Below, piece after piece: positions 11,897 to 25,240 of a stretch of DNA of 64,000 nucleotides. The stretch covers positions 137,766,223 through 137,830,222 of the forward strand of contig OW799233.1 of assembly GCA_941918925.1 (NCBI GenBank), read 5' to 3'. Under the pieces are notes generated by a model. That model was not told the origin of the DNA and ran no database searches. It saw only the letters and a list, made by a program, of their open reading frames with translations. Origin of the DNA: Phyto melanocephala (Eukaryota > Arthropoda > Insecta > Diptera > Rhinophoridae). The position numbers were made by a program, and so were the translations under genes. The stretch's first letter is position 1. Every line of letters begins with the position of its first letter.

Positions 11897-14800
11897 TTAA
11901 ATATTTTCGAAAAATTCTCTTTATTTTATTTTCTTCTTTAATTTAATAAAATTCGCCTTAACTGCTTTTCTTTTTGCTATAATTAAAAGTGAACATTTTG
12001 CCTTTCAGTTGTAATGAGTGTTTAATTAAAATTATAATAAAGTTACATGGGAGTGAAAAGCTAAAATCAAACTAAAATTAAACTAAGTGTGTATTATAAT
12101 ATAAAAAAAAGTAAATTGTTAGTAAAACGTAAGAGAAATTAAAAGAGATTCTTAAGTACTTAAAATACACTTAAAGAAATTTATTTGCTAAAATTGTGTT
12201 TCATTTTTAATATTAGTCGTATTTAAGTACATTAATAAATTGTATGTTAGTTTGTAGTTAGTTATTTTGTTTCTAAGCTTTAAATTGTTATTTTATTAAA
12301 GTGGTGGTGATTATTGTTAATATAAAACTAGAATTAAAATTAAAATATTGTTTCTTTGTTTAAGAATGAAAACTTTATACAACAAAAAAAAAAATATATA
12401 CAAAATATGGGTGTTAAAGAGGTAATGAAATTAGCATTTCTAATAAGGACTTCAAAAAAAATTGTTTATAAAAATACCAACTAAAAAGTAAAAATATTTT
12501 TAGTAAATAGTGGGGTAGTGTTGTTGTATTTTGTTAAAGGAAATTTTAGCTTGTTGCTGTGTTGCCTGCTGTATTATTATCGGCTACACTGTCAGTCTAA
12601 TTTTGAATAGTTTTTTAATTGCACTCGGAATAAATAACAGCGGCTATTGTGGCAGTTTTTAAAACAAAAGTTAAAAAAAAGTTTTCTAACTTTCAAAGGT
12701 TTTTTAAAAACCTTTTTCAGTAATACTGTAATAATTTATAGCAATTTCTTTTTAAATTATACAAAAAGGGACAATAATAATGCCAGTACTTGAAGTTATT
12801 GCTGTCTATTTTATAACATGTAGCATTTTTGCTTGAAGTTTTAAACGTATTCTGCTTTATTATTAAAACTGCTCTAATTAAGCAGTGCGGTTTTAAAAAA
12901 GGTTAGAAAAATGCTTAATGCCATTATTAAGTTTTTTGTTTTTTTTTTTTTCAATTGATGTGAAAAATTCGATCTAAATCCTCAAAAACTACATTATTAC
13001 AACAATATGAAAAAAGTTGAATGCCCCAAAAAAAAAACACATTAGAAACATATATTAACTGAAAGTAAGAGTTATTCAATAATTTCCATGGAATTTTCAA
13101 GAAATTACAATAAATTTACATAAACAATGTAATAAGAAAGAGAAGAATTATAAATGCAAAACCAAAAAGTGAATATTATATAATTTAGTTGTATTTTTTA
13201 CCTGCATGATAATGATGATACATTTTTAAAATTCAAATGATTTCAAAAATATTTATTCCAATTTTTTACATATAGATACTCGTACAATAAATCGTTGGAT
13301 TGAGGACAAAAAACAAAATTAAATAAAGAATGAAACCAATTCATATGTTTTATTTTAACAATAAAAAACCCATCAGTTTTAAAACTTTATTGAAATATCA
13401 AGAATTAATTTATATTATATATTATTTGTTTTTTATTAAATTTTTAATATTCATTTGTTGTTGTTGTTTTGTTTACTATTAAATTTCGAGTATATTTTAT
13501 TTTCTTTTTTCTTCACAAATACAAAAAAAAACAAACTAAAAAAAAATTATTAAACAACTCAAAAATTCTATGAATTTTAAATTATCTACTAAAAACTAGT
13601 TTTTAATAATATTCATTTTATAATTTTTTGTTAATTTTTGTTTCATATTAGCAAAAATTTAATAATGCTTGTCAAAAGGAAGCATTTGAGTTTTTTTTAT
13701 TGAATTTTTCTTTTTTATTATACATATTATTTTATAAATATTTTTTTTTTTATATAAATAAATGTGATAACTACAATTTAACATACAATCTAATCACGCA
13801 CAATTAACTTATATTTATATAATAAAAAAATATATGTTATAATACAAATTCATAAAAAAATATTACTTAATAAAATAAATTTATTAAAGAGAGGAAGAGG
13901 GAAGTAACAAAGAGTAAAACAAAATGAAAGAAACTTTAAAAGTATTTTCTTTTTTTATTTTGAATTTGTTTAAATAATAAATAGTACATACAGCCAAAAG
14001 TTTATTTAAATTTTGCGACTTTATACAAAACTGGCGCTTTTTAATAATGCCTGAACGTCTTGTGACATTTTTCTTAAAAAAAATTAGAATTGTAAAATGT
14101 AGGGAGAGCAGAGTTGTGTTGGAAATTTCAAATTTCGAATTTTTCGTAATTACAATTTTTTTTTTTTTTGCGAAAAATACAATAATATTTTAATATTTTT
14201 TATCTTTAGTAATAATTTTTATAGAAATATTTTTTCTTAATTTTTTTAAGAAATTTTAATTTTTTAAAAAATTTTCCATAAATTAAGATTTAAAATTATT
14301 TTGAAAAGTTTTAATAGAGATTAAAAATCATGTTTTCAAAAATTTTTTTTATAAAGTATAGCCCGTACAAAATTTGGCAGCGTAAAAAAATATTACAGCG
14401 CCCCTAGTGTGAAAAATTTGTAACACTTAGCCAATGTTGTTAATAGGACATCTACTGTTACTAGTTGTAACAGCTCTGCTGTTTAAAAAGGTTCCTTACT
14501 GGGAAATTAAACTAAAGCAGCTGTCACTGAGTTGGCAATCTTTGGCCGAGTTGAACTTGGTTCTCCCAGAACGTAGATTTAATTGTCATGGGCACGATCT
14601 TTACTAGTCTTACAAGATGATTGATTGTTTTATATAAATATGTACATAAGACGCGCAAAAATTATACTAAAACTCAACATCCACGTAGTAGTTGTATTAA
14701 AATTGTTAGATTTGTTAAAAACAAAAAGTGAGAAAAATATTGGAGTATAAATGCAAAGTTGAAAAACAAAAAATTATTTCAATAAGAAAAAATAATCTGT

Positions 14801-15527
14801 TATGGCTGATCACATGTAAAAGTTTAACACAAGTAGAAACACTGTGTAACTTTTACGGCCAGACAGAGAATAAAGGTATAACATAGCGATCAAATATGTT
14901 GGCCAAAGAAAAGCAAAAATTTCTTACTTTTTCATTTGTAATATGGAAAACATAATTGAGGTTTTATTGGCTCGTTAAGGTTGTATGTATAATAAAATAT
15001 AACTACGAACATTACTACTATTTTTATGCGTCCAGATTTTATGCGCGCCATTTTTGTGTATAACGAAAATTTTCTAAAACTTAATACATATTGAAAAAGT
15101 AATACAAAAAAGTTTACTTTTAAATTACTCTTGCCTAATAACATTTATTCAATTCACATATCCATCCCTGTTTGTATTTTGACTTACTATAAACAGTGTT
15201 TTGTTGCATCAGCTGTATTTTTATAATGTTTGACGACTAATTATAACAAATTTTATCAAATAATAAACGACAAAAAAATATTAAAAAAAAATCTTATTGC
15301 TTTATGTGAAAAGAATAACTTTAAAATGTTAATTATTGATAGGCATGCTCATAAGATTATTGGCATGATGTACAAAACAACATTTCATAAAGATTTATAA
15401 TTAATTGCATAGTTGTATCACGTTTTAAAAAGATTATCAACAATAAGTGTACAGTTACTATATACAAAGTAAAGTAAAAATACAACAATACAACAATAAT
15501 TTGGCAAGGGAGCTGTGAATTGATCTA
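11897..15527. other. AT-rich intergenic DNA, ~3.6 kb
   Basis: Dense A/T homopolymers and stops. A less AT-rich patch at about 14380-14620 has no recognisable frame. No gene was supported. Confidence 0.5.
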
Positions 15528-16304
15528 CAGTTGACTCGCGGTAACAAAAACACTGCCTTACGTGAACACCGTATAACACGAACATAATTTTTTTTATACT
15601 GACTACTCTGTAGCGAGAACAAAATGAGAAAGTCTTTGTCGATTATCCAAATCGTTTTCATAAAAAAGGGGAACCACGTAAATGATTGCTCAGGTTTAGT
15701 TTAGTGCGCGCTGCTGATTTAGCATGATCTAATCTAAAGTTTTTCGTGAAAAATGTCACAAAAAATACCAAAATTCTAAAGTTAAACTTCTTGTAATTGA
15801 AAAGGCAAAAAATCCTCGCTCTTTAAGAAATTTTGAATCTCCTGTGGACTACAATTGCTCCAAATCGTAATGGATAACAGCTGTAATTTTTAAAAATTGA
15901 CTTGACCATTAATGGACGCTATAGGCTATTAAAATTCAACTTGGCAAGGTTTTGAAAAGAAAAAAAAAAGTAGCAAAATGCTGGCTAAACATTTTTAGCT
16001 CTTTAGGAGATGAATATTGTGAAGAGGATACCCGTTACATTTTTCAAAAAAAAAAATAAAGAACTGGTCAGCAATTAAAAATCAAAAAATCAAAAAAAGG
16101 TAACACATTTTTTAAATTAATTCTAACATACTTTTTCTTCTTAACAAAACGTATGTATATAACAGTCCGAAACACAAAAAAAAAAAAAAAATGTATATGA
16201 ATTTGAGTTAAAATACACGTTTAATTTATTTGGAAATTTCGCAACAACTTCGCAAACGTGAACACGCTCGGTTTTTAATAGTTCACGTTACCGCGAGTCT
16301 ACTG
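15528..16304 (+). mobile_element. pogo/Tigger-like deletion derivative
   Basis: The inverted ends CAGTTGACTCGCGGTAAC and GTTACCGCGAGTCTACTG differ at one position and are flanked by TA on both sides (15526-15527 and 16305-16306). The end sequence type and TA target match the pogo/Tigger branch of Tc1/mariner. The interior is 777 bp and carries only broken frames (for example MSQKIPKF near 15753 and KCWLNIFSSLGDEYCEEDTR near 15980), so the element depends on a transposase supplied elsewhere. Confidence 0.72.
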
Positions 16305-16306
16305 TA

Positions 16307-18888
16307 TTATTAAAAAAAAAATCTATTTTTATAAATGTAGAAAAACTAAAGCAGTTTAAGATAAAATACATATTGAAATTAAGTAAATATTGTATAAATA
16401 AATAATAAAATAAGACTCTTTGAAAATTGCACTATAGTTTTTTTTTTGTTTTTGTTTTTCATAAAAGCTAAAAAATAATATTACAATTAAAAAAAAAACA
16501 AAAATGGGTTTGAGAGAAAAAAATAATATAAAATTATTTGATTGTATGTTTTGTAGGAGTGTGTGTATAATTTTATTTAAATATGCCTTTTAGTTGTTAT
16601 TTGTTTAAGTATATAGTTGTGGTTTTTTTTATTGTGTTTATTTGCTCTTGTTTTTTTTTATTTAATTTATTAATATACATACTAAATAATTTGTTTTGGG
16701 ATTCAATTGTGAATTTTTCGTTTTTTTTTTATAAATATCAAATATTTAGTTGTCTAAATTGCAAAGTGTGTGTTTATTTTTAATATTTATATATTATATG
16801 TAGATATAGATTTAAATAAGTTTTTAAACAAAATTTTTAATTTTTTAGTGAATTTTTTTTTACTAATTAATTGACTATAATACAAAAGTAAATGCGCTCT
16901 TAAATTTGTTTTTATATTAAATGGAAAAAAGGGTAGTGATAGAGATTAAAAAATGTGTAAGATTATTAGAGAAATCTAAAACTCAAAAAAAAAATAAAAA
17001 ATAATAGCTTTAAATGTAATGGTGTATAGACAAAACTCTAGCATTTTTTAAATGATTTCTTACTATTAAATAATATATAAATCTTTTATTTATTTAAATA
17101 TAAGTTTTATATTAATTTAGAAAATAGTTTGGATTTGAATTAAAATCAGTATGTCATTTTAGACAACCTCTTTCAAGGGAATACTTGATGTCTTATAGAG
17201 AAAGTTAAGAGATCTTTTTTTAAATTAAATTGCCTAAGCATGATTTAATTTTTTGTCAAAAATAATGAAGTAAAAAGTAAAGAAATAATTCAAATATTTA
17301 AAAAAAAATTTTAAGTAAAAAATTTAACATGAAAAAATATTAAATATTGATCTTGTTAATATGTCGCTAAAAGTTTAAAAACATTTTAAAAGCTTTAATT
17401 TTAGAATTTTTTTATTTAAACTAAACAACGACAATTAGCCTGATCTAAATGTTGAGGTTTAAGAAAATGTTTAAATATTAATAAAACTATGTTTGTAAAT
17501 ATGGACATGCCTAAAGCTGATATATTTAGTTGATAAGAAGCTTTTAAATTAGTTCCTATATTAACATTATAAAATAATTTCAAAGACAATATTAATTTGT
17601 CGGAAATGGTAAAAAAAACTTTTTTCAAACAACGTGTATATTTTTAGTAGGTATAAATTGAAATATTAATTTGTATTTTTTCACTCGTGTCAAATATTTT
17701 TTCCGACACAAATAAAAACTTTTAAATAAAAGATTTTGTATTCTAAATATTTTATTGTGAATATTATCAGATATTCGAATATAGTTAAGATCTCTTAGTT
17801 TTAAAATGACATACTGTTAAAAAATAAAAATAAAAAATAAATGAATTTTTATATTATGGTGACAAGAATTTTCAAAGTTTTCAAATATGCATTTTGTTTT
17901 AATTTTTACGAGATTCTACTTTATTTTATAACAATAAATAGGAAAAATTTCATGTTTTTATATCTTAATACAATTAAGTGTAAAAAATAAAGATTTAAAA
18001 AGAAATAAATATATTTATATTTGAGGAGTATGTATGAAAAAACAACTTGAAAAAATTATACACAGTTTTCGCACACATAAAAATAAATTAAAAAATGTTT
18101 AGAAAGAAAAAACGGAAGAAAAAGGCCTTAAAAATTTAAAGAAGTTTAAGAAGAAGAAATAGTTATGAAAACATATAAACAAGAGGCATTTTAAGATTTT
18201 GAAGAGTTAAATTTAAGGCCTTTTATGGCAGGTTAATTATTTTTTTTGTTTGCTGTTTAGTTAATTATTACCTATTAAGATTTTATCATTTTTAATAATT
18301 TGCAAGAAATTGATTTTTGTTTTTTTTTTTCAACAAACTTAATTTAAAAAATTTTACTTTTTTAATTTTGAAAAACTTTTTTTGGATTTTGTTATTTTTG
18401 TAGCTAATAGTTAAATTTTAATTATGTTAAATATATTTATAAAGAACTTTGTTTTTAGTTTAAGAAATTGTTCTACATTTATTTGTATTATTTTTTTTTT
18501 TTAAGTAGAATGATTAATAATTATTTTTGTTAAATATTGTATATAATATAATATATAAGAATAATTTATTTGCTTTCATTTAAACAATTTCATACTGTCA
18601 ATTTGATCTTTTATTTATTACTTTGCTATTATTAATATTAAATTGTTTTTATGACTTTATTTAAGGAGAAACTAATTAATATTAAGTTAATTGTAAAAAA
18701 CATACCTACATACATACATATGTATGTATGTATGTACGTAAATAATTATGATAACAATAACTAGTCTAAACTAAGAAAATGAATAACTAATAATGACAAT
18801 GACAAAACAATTATTTATTAACTAAAAAAGAAAAAAATAAATAAATTAATTAAATAAAAGTTAAAAAATAAAATAAAAAACATGGTAT
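16307..18888 (-). other. Probable 3' UTR and downstream region of Syx1A
   Basis: The 2.6 kb beyond the Syx1A stop is extremely AT-rich with many potential AATAAA signals on the minus strand and no mobile element ends. From memory Drosophila Syx1A has a long 3' UTR, so part of this is likely transcribed. The cleavage site cannot be fixed from sequence alone. Confidence 0.4.
18707..18736. repeat. Palindromic TACA/TGTA microsatellite
   Basis: (TACA)n turns into (TGTA)n at a central ATAT, giving a self-complementary 30-base run. The same motif recurs near 3170, 9499, 32528, 56996 and 58994 in this window. Confidence 0.85.
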
Positions 18889-19767
18889 TTACATGAAATA
18901 ACTGCTAACATATGAAGCAGCTATGATACCCAACACAGTCAAGCATATCAAAATCATAATCTTCTTTCGTCGGGCTTTACTCTGATATTTCAAAGCTTTC
19001 TTTGTATCCTGAGTTGCAGTCTGCACATAGTCCATAGCGTGCTCCACATGGTACTCAATGCGATCGATCATTTCACCCTGTGATTCCACCAACATAGCCA
19101 TATCCATGAACATGTCGTGCAATTCCTTTATCGATGTCTCCAATTTCATAATATCGGCATGACGAGCCTCTATATCAGCCAACGTTTGTTTGGCCTGTTG
19201 TGTTTCCATTATAATGCCCTGTGTAAAGACAGCTGGATTGCCCTGCTCCAACATATCCTCAAGTTCCTCGTTTGTTGTAGCGCGACCGGTGATTTCCAAT
19301 TGACGTTGTATTCTACCCTTACAGCGCTCACGATAATCAGTTTGGGTACGATTGTATTCGGTCATGACCTCAACGAATTTACGTGACAAAGTTGAGTGTT
19401 GAGTTTTACGTATACGCAAATCGGCCGATGATTTATTTTGTTGTTCTTCCTGCTCGATGTTCTGTTCGATGCCTTTTAGTTTGCCTCGCACACGATTGGC
19501 ATTCTTTTTTATGTCGGCCATTAAATCTTCAAGTTCCTGTTTGGTTTTCTCGTCTGACTGTGGGGCGGACAAAATAGCCGAGTGCTTCTTCTTAACTTCT
19601 TCGACATTTTCCTGCACCTTGTCGATCATTCCACGAATTTCTTCGACCTGAGCAAAGAAATCATCCATATACGAGTCATGGGTAGTATCGACATTAACAG
19701 CCACCTCTTCAGCCTCTTCATCATCGGATTGGGCGGCGTGCAAAGCAGCTAATCTGTCTTTTGTCAT
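18889..19767 (-). CDS. Syx1A: Syntaxin-1A (plasma-membrane t-SNARE)
   Basis: This is the Qa-SNARE of the presynaptic membrane. It pairs with SNAP-25 and synaptobrevin to drive vesicle fusion and is controlled by Unc18/Rop, synaptotagmin and Unc13. The ORF gives 292 residues, against about 291 in Drosophila as I recall, and is uninterrupted. Visible parts: an acidic N-terminus; the Habc helices at about 30-155; the linker [20 protein letters not shown]; the SNARE motif at about 195-258 with zero-layer glutamine Q230 in [20 protein letters not shown]; the basic juxtamembrane patch KARRKK at 264-269; and a C-terminal membrane anchor at 270-292 ending SYVSSYFM. The start is supported by family length and the context AAC before ATG. 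GC content is far higher than in the flanks. It lies about 7.7 kb 3' of the last 4EHP exon found, on the same strand. Confidence 0.98.
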   Translation of the reverse strand: MTKDRLAALHAAQSDDEEAEEVAVNVDTTHDSYMDDFFAQVEEIRGMIDKVQENVEEVKKKHSAILSAPQSDEKTKQELEDLMADIKKNANRVRGKLKGIEQNIEQEEQQNKSSADLRIRKTQHSTLSRKFVEVMTEYNRTQTDYRERCKGRIQRQLEITGRATTNEELEDMLEQGNPAVFTQGIIMETQQAKQTLADIEARHADIMKLETSIKELHDMFMDMAMLVESQGEMIDRIEYHVEHAMDYVQTATQDTKKALKYQSKARRKKIMILICLTVLGIIAASYVSSYFM

Positions 19768-21510
19768 GTTGCCGGTTAACTTTTACAAATTTCTTATATG
19801 TTTAATATTAACGATTCGTTTTGGAAACGAATTAATTGGTGTTTAAGTTATTTAGGAAAGGTTTTTATGATGTGTTAAAAGTTTCCTATCTTAATAATTG
19901 GGTTTATCTCTATATTAATAAATTTTAGTTATCAATGCCATTTAAACACAGCAACAGAAACAACTTCTTAAAACACTTGCTATTAATTTAGTTTTTTTGA
20001 TTTATGTATTTCATTTTTATTGAATTTTTAATTTTCGTTTATTGATGAAAAGTTTGAGGGAGGGAATTTTTGCAGGTGGTAGTTGTGTTATTGCTGGTAC
20101 TGCTATTTCCAATTGTTTCACTGCCGGGCTTTAAATGTAGAAGGTATTAGTTTTTTTCTGTATTAAAAAACCACACACACACACAGAAAATCTAGACAAA
20201 CGTGACTCACTTTTCTTTTATTTAAATGTAGTTTAATTTTACTTTTTTAACTTTACTAGTTATTTTTTGTAATTCTATTTATGTGTTACGTTACTTCATT
20301 TTTCTAAATTTTTATTTAATTTTACATTTAAATAATTATACATGTATGAATACTTTTTGCTTTATTTTTGAAGTATATTTTATATTTTTGTTATGGTACT
20401 CTTAAACACTCACTGAAAAGAAAATGCTCTTGAAAATTATACATTGACAAACTCTCTCTTAATTTTATACCATTTAGCACTCTCTCTCTTATTATTTACG
20501 AACTTTTGCCTAATTTTTGTTAAGAAATTAACAGAAGTTTTTTATTTATAAAGAATTTATTGAAATTTATATATCAAATATTTTCCTTTTGAAATTATTT
20601 AACTATTTTATGTTTTAAACTTTATAGAATAGAATAACTGCACGTATTAATTTATATTTATCGGTTTGTAATCCAATTTCTTTTTATTTCGTCAATCTTA
20701 TGTTTGTGTATGTTTTAAAGGGATTTTTATCTTTTTTCTTTTTAATATTCTTTATTCAGACTTGTAACAAACACCCAGGGTTGTATTGTTTTAGTATTCA
20801 AAAATTTTCAATCAAATTAATTTTATCAATTAATATATATGGTTAAGGTATTAAATACAATTCTATTATAAATTAATTAGTTTACACGTTTTTAAGCTAT
20901 GTCATTTATATACACATATTATATATGTATATGTGTACATGTTTGCATGACCCAAAGCTGAAATTTTTATGGTGTTGTTGGGCCTTTTTAATCAATGTAA
21001 AAAATCGATTTTCTGCGCAAAGGCTTCGTTCGTTAAGGCAAAAAAAAATAAGATTTTTTTCAGACGGCCGTTTTTTATTTAACAATGTTATTTTTCATTA
21101 ATAAGGGGAACGATATTACGATTTTTTTTATATTTACGCGCGTAGGATCTATTTAATAATTTTTTTTATAAAATTGATACAACGGTGGGTGTTTAATATA
21201 CTTGATAATTATACTTTCAAACAAAAATTTCCTTTATTACTAAAATTTGCACCACTTTTTTAAGGAAAGTAAGCAGCAAATTTTTTGTGTATTAATCAAT
21301 TTTTATTATTATTTTACTACACCCGTTTGTATTTAGAATTATTGTTTTAGGTATTTTACTTTTTATCTCTTTTTTTAGATTTCTAGCAACGCTGCTTTCG
21401 TTGTAAAGGCTTAATCACGACTAACTTGGGGAGCTCTGGTGATGGAATAACCAACTAGAAGAGAAACTTTTTGTTTAAAAAATATATATGAAAATATGAA
21501 CTCTCACAAT
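19768..21510 (-). other. Region upstream of Syx1A (5' UTR/promoter side), no element fixed
   Basis: AT-rich, with a (CA)n tract near 20171-20183. A possible 5' UTR donor (GAAAA then GTGAGT, near 20207 on the minus strand) is too weakly supported to call. The minus-strand stretch 21383-21454 is open for 24 codons behind a good acceptor-like tract and is discussed as a finding. Confidence 0.35.
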
Positions 21511-22692
21511 CAGAGACCTGCGCCGAACACTTTCGGTCGGCAGCGGCGACTTCTGTAAAAATGATCGGCGGCGGCTAAGATTCGGCAGTGAGCCTGCTAA
21601 GTTTCATACACATCAGTAATTTGTTTAAAAAGCAGTTTTATATATGACTTACAATTAAATTTACACAGTTTTATATCAAATTTAATTAATTCACAAAAAA
21701 GACATACACGCTTTATCTTAAATTCATATAATTTCTTTATGGACAAAGTTTTTTGAAGAATAAAGGACTATATTGAATTATTTAAGTTGCATTTATTAGC
21801 AGAAACTATATTGACACGCCTACTTTAACACCCTCTGTCATTGCAAAACATTTTATTAGCAAATCGAAATTACACAAAGAAAGTGATACATATTTTATAT
21901 AAAGAGATTATTCCATAGCGATCACTGCTAATAACAATATTATAAATTTTGTGCTATAAAAGTACATAAAATTGGTGGTGGGTAAAAAAAATTCCGCACA
22001 GCCGAATATAGTGCTCTACTTGTTATATATTAATATTAATATTCATATATATATATATTATATATATTAACTACCGTATTCATAAAAAATATTTAAGGTT
22101 ATTTAAGTCATAGTTGACTAATGTTGTGTAGAAATTTGTCAAATAAGCCTTCAATAAACTTAATTATTTTTTTATGAACACACAGTTATTTTATTTTCAT
22201 TATAATTAACTTATTACACAGAGTAAAAATTATTTTCATAAATTTATTTATTTTTTTTTTAAGCTTCGCTTTTGTAAATTAACATAATTAAGAGTGTTAC
22301 CATAAAAAACGGTGAATAACAGTAAACTTTTCATTAGAATTAGGAATTACCATACTATATTTTAGTTATAATCAAAAAAAGAAAAATTATAACGGTGACA
22401 AAGTTTAAGCCGACACAAAGTCGAAAAATCATCATTGACGGCGACTTTATACGAATGCTCGGGTCAGGTGAGACAGCACTCATGCTGTAATAACATAAGG
22501 TGATAGCGTAAAGGAGAGCAATTTTTCTCTCTCTTTTTTTATGTATGGAGTTTGACAATTTCCGGAGTTGAAATCATTTTTTATATATGTAGTTTGACAT
22601 GCTCCAGAGAACAAAAAAATAATCAGCTGGGCTGGCACCGCCACCTTGTATAATAATTACACCATGATTCAGCCGTTAGGCGCAGGTCTCTG
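21511..22692. mobile_element. hAT-like element with nested family B fragment
   Basis: The ends CAGAGACCTGCGCC and GGCGCAGGTCTCTG are perfect inverted repeats. Both are flanked by CTCACAAT (21503-21510 and 22693-22700), an 8-bp target duplication typical of hAT. The interior left half is GC-richer (GGCAGCGGCGAC), and a family B terminus interrupts it. No transposase frame is visible, so it is a non-autonomous derivative later used as an insertion target. Confidence 0.83.
21690..22023 (-). repeat. Dispersed repeat family B, truncated copy B3
   Basis: Carries the family B words TTGACACGCCTACTTTAACA and AAGAAAGTGATACATATTTT, then GGTGGTGGGTA, the CCGCACAGCCGAATATAG hairpin and CTCTACTTGTT. Only the end carrying the terminal hairpin is present. 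It sits inside the hAT-like element. Confidence 0.75.
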
Positions 22693-22700
22693 CTCACAAT

Positions 22701-24755
22701 ATCACCAATATAAAAAGTTGTGTGGACAATTTATCATTTAAAGTAGTACACAAAAATACAAATAACAAGAATATGATCACAAAGTATATGTCAAATTTCT
22801 TTTAATCCTGCATGTTTACACAAATTTCATTATGTATGACATACTCCATTTTTAACAGGAGGTCTCCACGAACAATAACCTGTGCTCAACTGTCAAATTC
22901 TATTTCCATCACCATATGATTTCGTGTGGAAAGCAGAAACATTAATTTGCAAATATATTTCTTTCGAACTTATTCTCAAAAAATAAAGTTGAAATAATGA
23001 ATATTACATTTTTTATTTAATGGAGCTACTTTTTTCCTTTATGTTGCTGTAGCTGCATCCATGCTTTTGTTTTATTTTATTTCACTTGTTAAACAATTTT
23101 TTTTAATCGGCCCCACGTAAGATCAGCTTTTTTTAAATTTTTTTTACGTGGCAGTTTAAAATTTAGTACACCGTAGGCAAGGTTGTATTTCATAGCATCT
23201 ACTTAAGCCCAAAACAAAAAAAAGATTTTAAGATGGTTTTAACGAAATTATTTGGTTAAAACCAAGTTTTTATTATTGGCTTTACGGTTAAAACCGAATT
23301 TAGCATTAAAACATTAAGTGTGAAAACACTATGAGCACAACGTTATTTTAATGATTTTAATTTATGTTCATTATGAATTTATAACAGATGTTTAAGAAAT
23401 GTAAAAAAATATATATGTAATTATAATACTAAAAACTTTTTACATTGTAGAAATAAATTCCCTTTAGTTACATTAAAATGAGTTACTATTTCTAGAAAAT
23501 TGTTAGTTTTCTTTTGTAACAAAAATGGAAGCATGAAAATTAAATTAATCTTAAAAAGCGCTAAGTTTACATATTGGTAACAGTTGTATAATCAAGTATG
23601 TAATAAGAGTACGAAATTTTTATATTCTTTTGAATGCATGAGACACCTATAAGAGCATAGTTTAAGAGCTGTTCTTCCTTTTATGTAAATTTCTCTTTCG
23701 GTCTTTATAAATTCTCAGTAAAAAGTGAGGGAGTGTTTGTTTTTTCTTATTTTGTTGTCCGTATTTGGTTTTTTTAATTTTTCGTTTTTTACTAGATTTC
23801 TTCAAGTTTACACTTTTTGTAACACTTATCACGTTGAATAATTTTTTTCCGGCTTTCATTTAAACTTTATATTAATATTATTGTTTAATTATATTATTTT
23901 GTTTTTGAGTTAATAGCACTCTCCATTTATTTATTTTTTTAACAAATTTAACACTTTTCAAACCACTTGCAATACATTACGTCAAATAAGCTCTTATTTT
24001 TGTTAATTTTCTTGTTTTAGCTTATTATGGTTTGTGTTCCTTTTTAGTTTTAAGTTTCCTTTTTGTATATTTTTCTTAGCTATCATGTCTTTCATTTGTA
24101 CAATAGGAAATTTGGGATCAAACATAAATATATGTGTATAAAAACTTAATTTTTGGTACAACATGTCGGACCAACCACAAACAATACAACCACATTACAC
24201 TAGTGCAATAACTTTTACAAATTTTCATTACTCGATCCTTTTTATTTGAGTATTCAATATTTTTATTTAACAGATGTTTTCAATTCAAAAACAATAAAAA
24301 TTTTACTACGAATGAGGCAATATTTCAAAAATACTTTTATTGTTGTGTTAAGTGCATACATCACATATTTAAACATTAAACAGTCTTGATTCGTTAGCAA
24401 ATTATTATATTTTGTCTTTATTTTAAACTTCAGCTCTCGAAGTTAAAATAAAAAAAATTCTTTACTTTCATTAAGGCCAATAAGGTGATAATAGTTTTAG
24501 GGCCATTACTACACTTAATTAATTAATTAAAGGCAGGATTTTGTCGGACCGATATACATACATATATGTAGGTAGCTTTACACTATTTCAACTTAAATTT
24601 TTTATTGTAATTATGAATAATAATAAAATTTTTTGAATAAAAAAATAATAACTGAAACCTTTATAATGCAAAGCCATTTATCATTAACATTGTTTACATG
24701 GTTAATTTGAAAAAGACCATAACTTAATAGCGAGTAAATAAATTCATTTGTAACT
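22701..24755. other. AT-rich intergenic DNA
   Basis: Contains a lysine-rich 65-codon minus-strand open frame (23662-23859) that reflects A-rich DNA and has no motif, and a family C-like fragment near 24415-24470 (TTTTAAACTTCAGCTCTCGA). No gene was supported. Confidence 0.45.
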
Positions 24756-25240
24756 GCAGAAATTTGGTAATTTACTTACAAAGATTTATTCCACAATATG
24801 TTAGGTAGATTAAAATCTCCCAATACAATAAATAAATCAGATGGAATAGAATGTTTTAAAACAAAATCAATTGCAAAGATGTGATTATTGTATAATCCAA
24901 TGAGGTATGTGGAAGAATATGTGAGCAATTAATGTACAAATTTGTATTTCTAAGTCGAATTTTAACAGTCACAAATTCTATGTCATCATTAATAAAAAAA
25001 TAACTGATTTTTTCACAAGAAAAATTGGTAAGTGCGACAATGAGGACACCTCCACCAGATTTTTTTGTTCGATCATGTCTGAACATTTAGTATTTTGCAG
25101 AGAATATTTCGATATGAATATTTGTCTTATCATTTAACCAAGTTTTTATGATAATTTTTGAAAAACTGCACACAGGTAAAACATCTACAAGAGTTAATTT
25201 TTAACAGAATTCCAGAAACAGAACATAGAAATTCCGCTCT
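24756..25240 (-). pseudogene. LINE endonuclease-domain relic (Jockey/CR1-like)
   Basis: On the minus strand the pieces read in the order expected for an apurinic-type endonuclease of a non-LTR retrotransposon: IIIKTWLNDKTNIHIEIFS; then FRHDRTKKSGGGVLIVAL with the family's glycine-rich turn; a strand with EFVTVKIRL and INCSHILPHTSLDY; and the catalytic-type motif IVLGDFNLPNILWNKS at about 24775-24830. Frame changes and stops break it, and no reverse transcriptase part adjoins. It is an old 5'-truncated or internally cut copy. Confidence 0.8.

Noticed and set aside
18707..18736. TACATACATATGTATGTA considered as a hormone-receptor or other factor site
   Set aside because: It is a microsatellite type scattered through the window; no reason to assign a factor.
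19117..19651. Three plus-strand open frames opposite Syx1A
   Set aside because: They are antisense shadows of the intact Syx1A coding sequence with no motif of their own.
20160..20210. Possible ~50-nt intron in the Syx1A 5' UTR
   Set aside because: Donor and acceptor-like words exist but the tract between is a CA repeat and no exon context supports it.
23662..23859. Lysine-rich 65-codon frame considered as a small basic protein
   Set aside because: Composition follows from A-rich DNA; no motif, and nothing supports transcription.
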